Assembly (NCBI GenBank): GCA_036378675.1
Contig: DASUWA010000055.1
Span: 1-64,000, forward strand
Source: Acidimicrobiales bacterium
Lineage (GTDB): Bacteria > Actinomycetota > Acidimicrobiia > Acidimicrobiales > Palsa-688
Length of the DNA stretch: 64,000 bases
Direction of reading: 5' to 3'
Position 1 is the stretch's first letter. Each line of letters begins with the position of its first letter. Both the position numbers and the translations under genes were made by a program. Positions 17,258 through 25,700 of this stretch are shown one piece after another. A model generated the notes under the pieces. It ran no database searches. It was given only the letters and a program-made list of their open reading frames with translations, and was not told where the DNA came from.

Positions 17258-18511
17258 GTGGCAAGTGCACTCGTCACCGCGCTTACTGTCAACGACGGCG
17301 GGCCGCGGGTGGCTGTGGTTCAAATCGATGTCGGCGGCCTAGATGAACTCAGCGAAGTACTCGGCGAACGTGGCACACGCGAGGTGTTACGGGCGATTGC
17401 CGTTCGGATCGTCAGGAGCATCCCCAACTCCGCGGGTCTGTTCCGCGTAGCTCACGCCCGTTTCGTGTTGTTGCTCCACAACGTTCGGGATACCCGAGAG
17501 GCGATGACCATAGCCGCCGACATCGGCGCACGGTTCTCACTTCCGATCAAGTTTGGAAGCCGTGAATATGTCATGCGCGTCGCCATCGGTGTTGCCGCCT
17601 CCGGGCAGGACGGGACGGTGGAGTTTCCCGAAGACGTGATGCGAAACGCTGAATTGGCTACGGCGGAAGCAAGGGGTGGAGCATCCGGGAGGGTTGCGGC
17701 GTTTCAGGAGCGAATGCTTCGTGACGCCGCCCGACGAGAGCAACTCGGCAAAGACCTGGATTCCGCCGTCGCTCGCGGGGAGTTGGTCCTGCACTACCAG
17801 CCGATCGTGGATCTCCATCAGCAGCGGATCGTCGGGGCCGAAGCGCTGGCTCGCTGGCAGCATCCTCTTCATGGATTGATCCCGCCGGACGAGTTCATCC
17901 CGATTGCTGAGCGCACGGGCCAGATTGCTGGGATCGGGCGATGGGTCCTGGGCGAAGCTGTGACTCAAGTCGCCAAGTGGGGTTGGGGATCGGACGCACC
18001 GACGCCGCGCTCGATTTCGGTCAACGTTTCCGGCCAGCAGCTCACGAATCCGGGATTCGTCGATTTCATCGCGTCGCTCCTGACTCGTTCCGCTCTGGTG
18101 CCGTTTACTCTCGTGCTCGAGATCACCGAGACGGTTCTGATGGAAGACGGAACTCGGGTGCTCGAGCACCTTCACGCTCTGCGCGACCTCGGGGTGAGGA
18201 TCGCCCTGGATGATTTTGGAACCGGCTACTCGTCCATGTCACGTCTCGCCACTTTCCCTGTGGACGTGCTCAAAATCGACGGGAGCTTCGTGACGCAGTC
18301 CGCGCGTGGTGACCGTACTGCGAGAGCGCTCATGCGGAGCATGGCCTCGTTGTGCTCCGAGCTCGAGATAATTGCGGTAGCAGAGCGGATTGAATCCGAA
18401 CCGGAACTCGAAGTCGCCACGGAAACCGGATGCCGTTTCGGACAGGGATTCCTGCTCGGTCGTCCGCTTCCGGCTGGACAGTTTGCGCAAGCGCACGCGT
18501 TTCGCGCCTGA
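17258..18511 (+). CDS. degenerate GGDEF plus EAL domain protein (probable c-di-GMP phosphodiesterase)
   Basis: Predicted cyclic di-GMP hydrolase, about 417 residues, soluble. The N-terminal GGDEF fold (residues 15-150) has lost its signature: FRVAHARFVLLL stands where GGDEF would be, so no cyclase activity is expected. The EAL domain keeps its catalytic set: EALARW, VNVSGQQL, LEITE, DDFGTGYSS, LKIDGSFV, an ERIE variant of EGVE, and FGQGFLLGRPLP. GTG at 17258 is the first conventional start, but the frame is open to a CTG at 17216 preceded by AGGGAG. The extra residues (DPDEVISHSDRSAVA) look like the normal domain start. Confidence 0.88.
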   Translation: MASALVTALTVNDGGPRVAVVQIDVGGLDELSEVLGERGTREVLRAIAVRIVRSIPNSAGLFRVAHARFVLLLHNVRDTREAMTIAADIGARFSLPIKFGSREYVMRVAIGVAASGQDGTVEFPEDVMRNAELATAEARGGASGRVAAFQERMLRDAARREQLGKDLDSAVARGELVLHYQPIVDLHQQRIVGAEALARWQHPLHGLIPPDEFIPIAERTGQIAGIGRWVLGEAVTQVAKWGWGSDAPTPRSISVNVSGQQLTNPGFVDFIASLLTRSALVPFTLVLEITETVLMEDGTRVLEHLHALRDLGVRIALDDFGTGYSSMSRLATFPVDVLKIDGSFVTQSARGDRTARALMRSMASLCSELEIIAVAERIESEPELEVATETGCRFGQGFLLGRPLPAGQFAQAHAFRA

Positions 18512-18595
18512 CTATCAGAGAATGCCGGTCCACCTGGGAATATGGCAGCTCGGCAAACCGCTGAACCGTTAGATACGTATTGCAGGACGTGACAA

Positions 18596-18607
18596 GTGAA
18601 CGTTCAC
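18596..18607. promoter_or_regulatory. 12-bp palindrome upstream of a lipoprotein gene
   Basis: GTGAACGTTCAC is a perfect inverted repeat 64 bases before the ATG at 18671. A second short palindrome, ATACGTAT, lies at 18573-18580. Together they suggest an operator region in the 159-base gap after the EAL gene. No regulator is assigned. Confidence 0.35.
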
Positions 18608-18670
18608 GGCTCCGAGTTCGGTCTCGGCTAGCGTCCCGCTTCGGAAAAGAACCACTAGGGAGTTCGCTCG

Positions 18671-18910
18671 ATGAAACGATTCCGTCCGCTGCTCGCAACG
18701 CTCGTGCTGGCAGTCGGCGTGGCGTTCGCCGGATGCGGCAGCTCGGGTGCGACGAACACGCCTTCTGGTCCGACGACACCCAACGCCACGGTTTCGCCGG
18801 GGTCGACTCCTGGGTCGACCACGCCTTGCACCATTCCGCAGCACAACGGCGGGGACCACGACTCGGACAACAACGGTGGGCCGAGCGACGGCGATGGATG
18901 CGACACGTGA
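18671..18910 (+). CDS. small secreted lipoprotein of unknown function
   Basis: 79 residues. A positively charged start (MKRFR), hydrophobic core and lipobox AFAGC near residue 20 mark it as a lipoprotein anchored on the outer face of the membrane. The mature part is only Thr/Pro/Ser/Asn-rich linker with a DHDSDNNGGPSDGDGC tail carrying two cysteines and an Asp-rich, possibly metal-binding stretch. ATG preceded by AGGGAG. It overlaps the start of the next membrane-protein gene. Confidence 0.75.
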   Translation: MKRFRPLLATLVLAVGVAFAGCGSSGATNTPSGPTTPNATVSPGSTPGSTTPCTIPQHNGGDHDSDNNGGPSDGDGCDT

Positions 18911-19421
18911 CCAGACGTGTAGAACCGTGACTACCGGTGTCACTTTGAGAGGCAAGCACGACGCAGCCGGATTCGTGGGCCGACTCGTCGACGCCCTCCT
19001 CGGTCGAGGGTTTGGCGGGGCAACGCCCAAGTGGGTGAAGTGGCTCGGGACGGCCGCCGTCCTGTCCGGAGCTGCCTTGATCATCACCACAGCAGCCATA
19101 CATCTGCATCTTTGGCTGTCGGGCTACAGGCATGTTCACCGGCTCGGTCCGCTCTTCTTGGCCCAAGCCATCACCGGCTTCCTGCTCGGTCCGATCCTCG
19201 CCCTCGGCAGGCAAACGGCCCTAGTGGTCGTCGGCGCAGGTTTCATGGCGGCGAGCGCCGTCGGACTGCTGCTCAGCGCGACCGTCGGATTCGTGGGAAT
19301 CCACGACGGTCTGGATGTGCCGTGGGCGACGCCGTCGCTCTCCGTCGAGCTCGCCGGATTCTTGTTGCTGTCGGCTTCCAGCGCGATCGCGCTGGTCCCG
19401 ACCCTGCGGAGCGCTGACTGA
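18894..19421 (+). CDS. four-helix membrane protein of unknown function
   Basis: About 175 residues with four hydrophobic segments after a polar start (AAVLSGAALIITTAAIHLHL, LGPLFLAQAITGFLLGPILA, TALVVVGAGFMAASAVGLLL and SVELAGFLLLSASSAIALV). An LHLWLSGYRHVHRLGPLF motif in the first loop is His-rich. No family recognised. Start uncertain: ATG 18894 (overlapping the lipoprotein end) or GTG 18927. Longer upstream readings are shadows of the lipoprotein gene. It is followed with overlap by another lipoprotein gene, so three envelope proteins form one unit. Confidence 0.65.
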   Translation: MDATRDQTCRTVTTGVTLRGKHDAAGFVGRLVDALLGRGFGGATPKWVKWLGTAAVLSGAALIITTAAIHLHLWLSGYRHVHRLGPLFLAQAITGFLLGPILALGRQTALVVVGAGFMAASAVGLLLSATVGFVGIHDGLDVPWATPSLSVELAGFLLLSASSAIALVPTLRSAD

Positions 19422-19978
19422 CGTCGCTCCGGCTCGCAGCGACGATTTGTTCGGTTGCAATTTCATCTGCTGCTGCTTCATCTGCTGCTGCCGGGTGCGG
19501 AGGCAGAATCGGCGGAGCCGGGCGGTCGGCAGGGGTCACCGATGTATCAGGCCTTCCGGTCGACCGTCCCGTGACCCGTTCGGAGCTCATGCGCCTGCCG
19601 GAGGCTGCGCTTCGATTTCCACATTCGAAGCTAGAGAAGATCGTAGGCATGGACCAGAGTCCGACCCACCCCGGTGAGGAGCCCAATCCGGCCTTCACCG
19701 GGGCGATCCTGACCGCATCGACCACGCCGGCAGCGCTTTACAGCTGGTACGAATCGGCTCTCGACCGACTCGGTTTCGCTCCCACCCTGGATTTTCGGCC
19801 GGGTGATCAAACATCGGGTCACGCGTGGCAACTGCACCACCGCTTACAGGTTCAGGTCGGGGTGTTCGACCCCAAGCTTCTTCGCGATGATGCTCGCATC
19901 AGCATCACGCTTCCCCCCGGGCAGCTTGCGTACGAAGCCGTCGTGGTCGGCTACCCACCAGGATTACCCAGGTACTGA
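19418..19978 (+). CDS. lipoprotein of unknown function, apparently with a CTG start
   Basis: With ordinary start codons only residues from GTG 19571 are read. The frame is open for 51 more codons, to a CTG at 19418 that overlaps the previous gene's TGA as CTGA. Those codons encode an ideal lipoprotein signal: TSLRLAATICSVAIS, Ala/Ser core, lipobox AAAGC, then a Gly-rich linker. A TGA lies directly before the CTG, so no other start can include the signal peptide. The mature part (LPEAALRFPHSKL, STTPAALYSWYESALDRLGF) resembles small actinobacterial proteins with a surface-exposed alpha/beta module. Function unknown. GCGGAG precedes the CTG. Confidence 0.7.
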   Translation: MTSLRLAATICSVAISSAAASSAAAGCGGRIGGAGRSAGVTDVSGLPVDRPVTRSELMRLPEAALRFPHSKLEKIVGMDQSPTHPGEEPNPAFTGAILTASTTPAALYSWYESALDRLGFAPTLDFRPGDQTSGHAWQLHHRLQVQVGVFDPKLLRDDARISITLPPGQLAYEAVVVGYPPGLPRY

Positions 19979-20049
19979 ATAAACAAAACCCCTCGGTTGG
20001 CAATGGCAAAGTGCCGGGTATAGCCGTGGTATGACCATCGGGAGCCGAG

Positions 20050-20394
20050 ATGGGTAAGCGCGATGCCTCGGCGATGCGAGAAGTGGCGGCCTCCGCCGAC
20101 GCCACCGCACGGGAGCAGCGGAGAGTCGCGTCTCTTGCCCGCCGGATAGCCGACCAGCGCGAACGCGACGTTCCGTGGGCGACGATCACCGAAAGGGGAA
20201 CCGTGAGTTCGGTGATCGAGTTGCTCGGGCGGGGCGCCCAACGCCTCCGGTCCGGGTCGTCGAAGACACGCCGCTTGGCCGCGCGAGGGCTCTTGAACGA
20301 GGGGCTTACCACTCGGCAGGTCGGCCGCCGCTTTGGAGTAAGCCACCAGCGGATCTCGGCCCTCGTGTCAACAGATCGTGGGGACGACCGCTAA
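20050..20394 (+). CDS. small helix-turn-helix protein
   Basis: 114 residues, strongly basic. The N-terminal half is a long Ala/Arg helix (SADATAREQRRVASLARRIADQRERD). The C-terminal half has a helix-turn-helix of sigma region 4 or Hin type: LNEGLTTRQVGRRFGVSHQRISALV. ATG at 20050 with GGGAG ahead. It lies 12 bases before the RsbW-like gene, so they are probably co-expressed. It could be a DNA-binding partner of a stress-response switch (inference). Confidence 0.65.
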   Translation: MGKRDASAMREVAASADATAREQRRVASLARRIADQRERDVPWATITERGTVSSVIELLGRGAQRLRSGSSKTRRLAARGLLNEGLTTRQVGRRFGVSHQRISALVSTDRGDDR

Positions 20395-20406
20395 GGGGGA
20401 TCAGGC

Positions 20407-20889
20407 TTGGGCCGGACGCTTCGCACCAACAGTGACCCCAAGTGGGTAGGGGCAAACCGGACGGGTCTAAAGATGTCGCTGTCGCTCGAGCTTCCTCGCG
20501 AGCGCGAGAGTGTCCCGCTGGCGCGGCACCTCGCATCTCGATCGCTTTTGGAGTTGGGCGTGTTGGACGAAATCGTCGACGACATGGAGATCGCCCTGTC
20601 GGAAGTCTGCACGAACGTGATCGATCACGCCGAGGTGGGGGACTCGTACGACGTCGAGATATTCGTCAAGGGTCACGATTGCGAGATTCGGGTGGTCGAC
20701 AGCGGGTTAGGGTTCGACGCCATCGCGCTCGCGGACAGCGGTCCCGAGACCGACTTCGAACGCGGGCGTGGTCTGGCGATCGTGCGCGCGGTTATGGATC
20801 ACGTTGACCTGCAATCACACACCGACCGCGGCACGCTTGTCACCCTCGAAAAGCACCTAGAGTTCAAGTTCGAAATCAGCGCCTGGTAG
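20407..20889 (+). CDS. anti-sigma factor kinase-like ATPase (RsbW family)
   Basis: GHKL-fold protein of the RsbW/SpoIIAB type, which phosphorylates anti-anti-sigma proteins or sequesters a sigma factor. N box: MEIALSEVCTNVIDHA with the catalytic Glu and Asn. G1 box: IRVVDSGLGFD. G2 box: ERGRGLAIVRAVMDHV. C-terminal GTLVTLEK. TTG at 20407 has a strong AAGGGGG 9 bases ahead; ATG at 20473 (MSLSLELPRERES) is the start suggested by domain boundaries. No anti-anti-sigma partner is adjacent. Confidence 0.82.
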   Translation: MGRTLRTNSDPKWVGANRTGLKMSLSLELPRERESVPLARHLASRSLLELGVLDEIVDDMEIALSEVCTNVIDHAEVGDSYDVEIFVKGHDCEIRVVDSGLGFDAIALADSGPETDFERGRGLAIVRAVMDHVDLQSHTDRGTLVTLEKHLEFKFEISAW

Positions 20890-20898
20890 CCGTTGGAA

Positions 20899-21870
20899 TT
20901 AGGAATGGATGGAGCCCAGAAACCGGGTGAGAAGCCGGTTGACATCGTCCGGCTTCTCCATCTGAACCAGATGCCCGGCGCCGGGCACCATGGCGACCTC
21001 GCGAAGATCGGGCACGCGCGATTTCATGGTCCCGATCGGATCCGAACCGCTGAAGCCCTCCATATCGCAGTCTCGCTCGCCGTACAGGAAGAACACCGGG
21101 ACTTCAACGTTCGCGTCGTTGAACGGCTCGGTCAGCTCCCAGTTGAGGTCTAGCGCCCGGTACCAGTTCAAGCCGCCCGTGAAGCCGGTTCTGGTGAACT
21201 CCTCGGCGAAGACGTCGAACTCGTCCTGGGCCATCCAGCGCCAGGGAAGGGGAGGCCCCTTGGGGAGGACGTCCAAGTATCCGTTGCCGCTGGTCGGGTG
21301 GGACCAGATGTCAAGGTAGTGATAGTCGCCGCTCAACGCGTAGTAAATGCTGGAGAGGAAGTCTCGAGGCCGCTCGTTGAGTTCGGAGTCAGCCGGCCCC
21401 AGCTCTTGGAAGTAGTGCAGATGGAGGAAGTGTTTCTCTGCGATACGCGCCCATAGTTCGCTGGGCCGACGCTTGCCGCGCCCGACAAAGGGATTGTTGA
21501 AGACGACCGCGGCGCGCACCCGGTCGGGATGGCGAAGGCAGAGTTCCCAGACCAACGCTGCACCGAAATCCAGACCTACGAAGACCGCCTCGCCCTCGTC
21601 CATGTCGTCGAGAAGGCCGATCAGATCAAGGGCCGCCTTCTCGTTGGTGTAGGAGGCAACTCCCGTCGGGGCGTCGCTTCGTCCGTATCCTCGCATGTCG
21701 GGCGCAACGGCCCTGTATCCCAGCTGGGCGACCACCGGGAGCTGGTGGTGCCACACGTACCAGACGTGCGGGAAACCATGGCAGAACACGACGGGAGGAC
21801 CTTCCCCTTGCTCCGCGACGTGAAGGGTGATGCCGTTCGTGCGAACCTGCCGGTGGGTTGGGCTTGGCAC
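20899..21870 (-). CDS. alpha/beta hydrolase, epoxide hydrolase-like
   Basis: About 323 residues. Oxyanion motif HGFPHVWYVW, DMRGYGRSDAP, the nucleophile elbow VGLDFGAALVW with Asp as nucleophile as in epoxide hydrolases and haloalkane dehalogenases, a cap region with YYALSGDYHYLD, the acid in GERDCDMEG and the catalytic His in GAGHLVQMEKP. These fit soluble epoxide hydrolases. Substrate unknown. GTG at 21870 chosen; TTG at 21924 would add 18 residues and reach the divergent SDR start. Converges with the RsbW-like gene, 9 bases apart. Confidence 0.83.
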   Translation of the reverse strand: MPSPTHRQVRTNGITLHVAEQGEGPPVVFCHGFPHVWYVWHHQLPVVAQLGYRAVAPDMRGYGRSDAPTGVASYTNEKAALDLIGLLDDMDEGEAVFVGLDFGAALVWELCLRHPDRVRAAVVFNNPFVGRGKRRPSELWARIAEKHFLHLHYFQELGPADSELNERPRDFLSSIYYALSGDYHYLDIWSHPTSGNGYLDVLPKGPPLPWRWMAQDEFDVFAEEFTRTGFTGGLNWYRALDLNWELTEPFNDANVEVPVFFLYGERDCDMEGFSGSDPIGTMKSRVPDLREVAMVPGAGHLVQMEKPDDVNRLLTRFLGSIHS

Positions 21871-21923
21871 CCGCGAAACGGTACCAGGAGACACCGAGCG
21901 CCGGTTGGTGCAAGTCTTATCCA

Positions 21924-22784
21924 ATGGGAACTATTGATGACCACCCCCTGGCCGACCGTGTCGCGGTTGTGACCGGCGCCAGCAGGGGAATCGGCAAGGG
22001 CATCGCCCTCGAGCTCGGTGCGGCCGGTGCGACGGTGTATGTCACCGGGAGGACGTCCGAGGCTGGTCGACTGCCGGGCACAGTGAGCGAAACGGCGGAC
22101 GAGGTCAACCGGCTCGGTGGAACGGGTGTCGCGGTGGTCTGCGATCACAGCGACGACGCGGCCGTCGCTGCACTGTTCGATCAGGTCTCAACCGAGACCG
22201 GCCGGCTCGACGTGCTGGTCAACAACGTCTACAACTCTCCTGCGGCGGCACGGTGGCTGGGGAAACCGTTCTGGGAGGTCCCCGCTCGCGCATGGGACGA
22301 AACGTTCATCATCGGGGTGCGCTCCCATTACGTCGCGTCGGTGCTGGCGGCCCCGATGCTTCTTGAAAGCGACGGCGGCCTCATCGCCAACGTGTCATCC
22401 CCCGGGTCGGTTCATTACATGCACAACACCGTTTACGGGGTTGGGAAGGCAGCTGTCGACCGGATGACCAAGGACATGTCCCATGAGCTCGATGGTCGAC
22501 GTGTCGCAGTGGTCTCTATATGGCCCGGAATCGTCAACACCGAGTTGCTGCAGATGGTCCCAGCCGGGCCCGACGGGAGGCGGATCCTCAGCCTCCCCGG
22601 TGAGGGCGAATTCGACCTTGCCGGAGCCGAGACGCCTCGATTCGCCGGTCGGGCTGTCGTCGCGCTTGCTGCGGACGCCAAAAGGGAGAGGTGGTCAGGT
22701 CAGGCACTTTACGTCGCCGATCTCGCCGATCATTACGGGTTCACCGACCTCGATGGGCGGGTCCCGAGACCGCCGGTCCTTTAG
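21924..22784 (+). CDS. short-chain dehydrogenase/reductase
   Basis: NAD(P)-dependent SDR of 286 residues. Cofactor motif VVTGASRGIGKGIALEL, LVNNVYNS in place of the usual NNAG, catalytic Ser in IANVSSPGSVHYM, and Tyr/Lys in VYGVGKAAVDRM (YxxxK). WPGIVNTEL follows as in classical SDRs. Substrate unknown; the NNVYN variant is seen in DHRS1-like enzymes. ATG at 21924 chosen because homology begins at once (DRVAVVTGAS). The longer TTG reading upstream is not supported. The final TAG shares a TTAG with the stop of the convergent cyclase gene. Confidence 0.88.
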   Translation: MGTIDDHPLADRVAVVTGASRGIGKGIALELGAAGATVYVTGRTSEAGRLPGTVSETADEVNRLGGTGVAVVCDHSDDAAVAALFDQVSTETGRLDVLVNNVYNSPAAARWLGKPFWEVPARAWDETFIIGVRSHYVASVLAAPMLLESDGGLIANVSSPGSVHYMHNTVYGVGKAAVDRMTKDMSHELDGRRVAVVSIWPGIVNTELLQMVPAGPDGRRILSLPGEGEFDLAGAETPRFAGRAVVALAADAKRERWSGQALYVADLADHYGFTDLDGRVPRPPVL

Positions 22785-25700
22785 CCGGACGGCACGCCGG
22801 CGAGAAGTCCCGGCGCTACGAGGAGGGCCACGACCCGGCGAAGCTCGGACGCCGCGTCCATGTCGCCGAGCACGGCATGCGCTCGCAGGATGACAGCGCC
22901 CGACGCAGAGACGGGATCTTCTGGAATCGGTGGCAAAAGTGAAGGGTCCGCTTTGACTTCTGCTTGGATCGCCTTGGCCATGACCAACACCGGCTTTGCG
23001 CCCATCTGCGCAGCGACTGCTTCGGCTCGCTCGGCGGGCTGAAGTGCCTCGGAGTGCCGCCCGGTCAGCAAGAGCATCAGCGCCCTGAGGACGCCGGACG
23101 TGTCGGCGACCGGCCCCCGCTCGAGCAGGCCGGTGGCGCAGTGGCCGAGGGCTTCCTCGACCCGGCCGCAGAAGGCGAGCTCGGCTTGGATGACCTCCGC
23201 CGCCACTGCACCCACCGGGTTGGTGTAATCGGCGGGAGGAAACGGAGCAGCCGCCGAGGCCGCGCCTCTCGCCACGGTCACCGAGAATCCGACTGCCCAG
23301 GGGAGCCACGGGTCCCTTCCGCCGAGCCGATCGACGAGCTTGTTGACCGACTCGGCATGTCTCACCGCCTCCTCGAGGCGGCCGCTGGATCTGGCGAGGA
23401 TCGACAGTAGGGAGTGCCCATGAATCGCCGATTCGTTCTGACCCAACTCCTCGGCGACGGCAGCGAGCCGGGCGGCGAAGTTCTCGGCGTCGGCCGTTTC
23501 GGCAGCCGGCCCCCAGATCGCCCTCAGCCCGTGGTGCCATGCCAGAGGAATCAGCGCGCTCATCTGGCGCATCCGATCGCCGGTGACTTCCGCGAAGCTG
23601 AGCGCGTTGGCCAGCCACGTCCCGACCCGCGGGTCGGTGGGCCTCACCAGGCTCAGGAACGATGTCGTGGCTGACTCGCCGCCCTGGTCGCCCAGCCCTT
23701 CGAATATCTGCAGGGCGCCTTCGAGGTCGCTGGATGCCTCCTCCATCTGGCTGAGGTTGAAAGCGGCGACACCCGCGTTTGCCAGCGCCCACGCTTGTTT
23801 GAGGGGATCGCCGGCTTGCCGCCAGCGGTCCGCCACATCATGCAACCGCGGTCGGGCCTCCGCCGAGTTGGTGAACATCTCGACCCGGCCCATCGCGTGG
23901 TCGCGTTCAATGCCTACCAACGGATCGGTCGGGTCGTCCCCGATCAGCGCCAGCGTTTGCATTGCAGCGTCGCTGTCACCGTCAAGCGACTGAACGTCGG
24001 CCAGGGTCAGTAGAGCGGCGGCCTCGCGCCACCCCAAGGACACGGCGCGTTCGAGCAGCCGGCGGGCCTCGGGGAAGCGGGCTGACTCCCGGAACTCCAA
24101 CCCGACCCGGACCAACGCCTCGGCGGCTTCGGCGGCAACAGCCTCATCGTCCTCGAGGTAGCGAGCCGCTGCCTCCAGGTGCCTGCCCCTGTCCTCCGGC
24201 CGGGAAGCGGTCTCCGCCGCCAGTTTGTGAAGATCACCGCGGGTGGTTCGGGGCAGCGACTCGTAAGCCACTTCGCTCAGCAGAGGATCGGCCGCCGAGT
24301 AAGACCCGTCGGGTTCGAGCCTGATCAGACCCAGATCGAGCAAGCCCCGCAGCGCGTTGGTGCATGCAGTACCCCCGAGGGCAGAAAGCTGCGCCTCGGA
24401 AGCTCCATGGCCGATGACCGCGAGGTGCTGGAAGGCCTGTTTCTGGGCCTGTCCGGCTGCGTCGAGGCGGGCGGCGAGCAGCGCGTGAAGTGTGACCGGC
24501 ACCGGGGCCGCGCCAAGGCGATAGTGGTCACCGGCGTCGACTAGCGAACCTGTCTCGCGGGCCACTCGGACCAGCTCTCGCAAGTACAGCGGGTTCCCCC
24601 CGGAGCGGCCGATCAGCCAGTCCGCCGCCTCCTCCGACAAGGGCTTCTCGCCGACGAGCTCGGCGGCGAGGCAGGCCGAGTCGCCCCGGCCGAGCGGTGG
24701 GACTTGGACCTTGGTCGCCGCCGGAAACCGGGCGAGCCATTCTCCCGGATCAGTCCTCCCCACCAGCACCAGGAAGATCGGCACGCCGGCCAGGCGGTTG
24801 GGGATCTCGCCGACGATCTGCAGAGTCGTCTCTGTCGCGTGGTGGAAGTCGTCGACGATCAGGAGCAGCGGACCGGCCGAGCCTTTTTCCTCGAGAAGCC
24901 TGCCAAGCGCCCAAAGCTGCTCTTTCTGGAGGCCGGCGGGATCCATCGATCGAAGAGACACGTCCACCGGACCCGCCAGTGAGCGCACCCGGGCGGTCAC
25001 CTCCGTGTCGTCGGCAGGACCGAGCTGGTTGAGAAGGTCACGGGCCAGCCGGACCCCGCCCACCGGGCCGTAGGCCGGATAGCTGGTTCGAACCACTTGC
25101 CCGTCTCGGGCGGCTGCGTTCGCCAACTCGTCGACCAGGCGGCTCTTGCCCAGCCCGGCATCGCCGCAAACAAGAGCCATCTGGTAGCGAGAGTCGCGCA
25201 CCACGCGCTGCCACTGGGCGAGGAGATATGCGAGCTCGTCGTCGCGCCCGATGAGCGGGACGTCAGGCGTCGTCGTCGCACCGCTCAGCGGCCCGATCGA
25301 AACGGCCTCCCAGACGTGCAACGGTTGGCTCTTGCCTTTCAGAAGCAGCGGCTGTTTGGGTCTGAACACTGCTCTTCCGCCTACCAACTCGACGGTCAGA
25401 GGCCCGCAGAGCACCTCTCCTGGCCCGGCCGCTTTTTCCAGCCGGGCTGCGACGTTGACGGTGTCGCCTATGACAGTCGTCCCGGCGGACCGGACGAGCG
25501 GGGTCACCATCACCTCTCCCGAGTTGACTCCGATCGAGAAGACCAGATCGCCGCCGATATGTCGCATCGCGAGAGCGGCGGCGACGGCTCGCTCGGCATC
25601 ATCGTCGTGTGCCGTGGGCACGCCGAACACCGCCATGAGGGAGTCGCCCATGTACTTGTCGATCGTGCCGCCGTGCTCGGAGACGACCTGCCCGAGCTCC

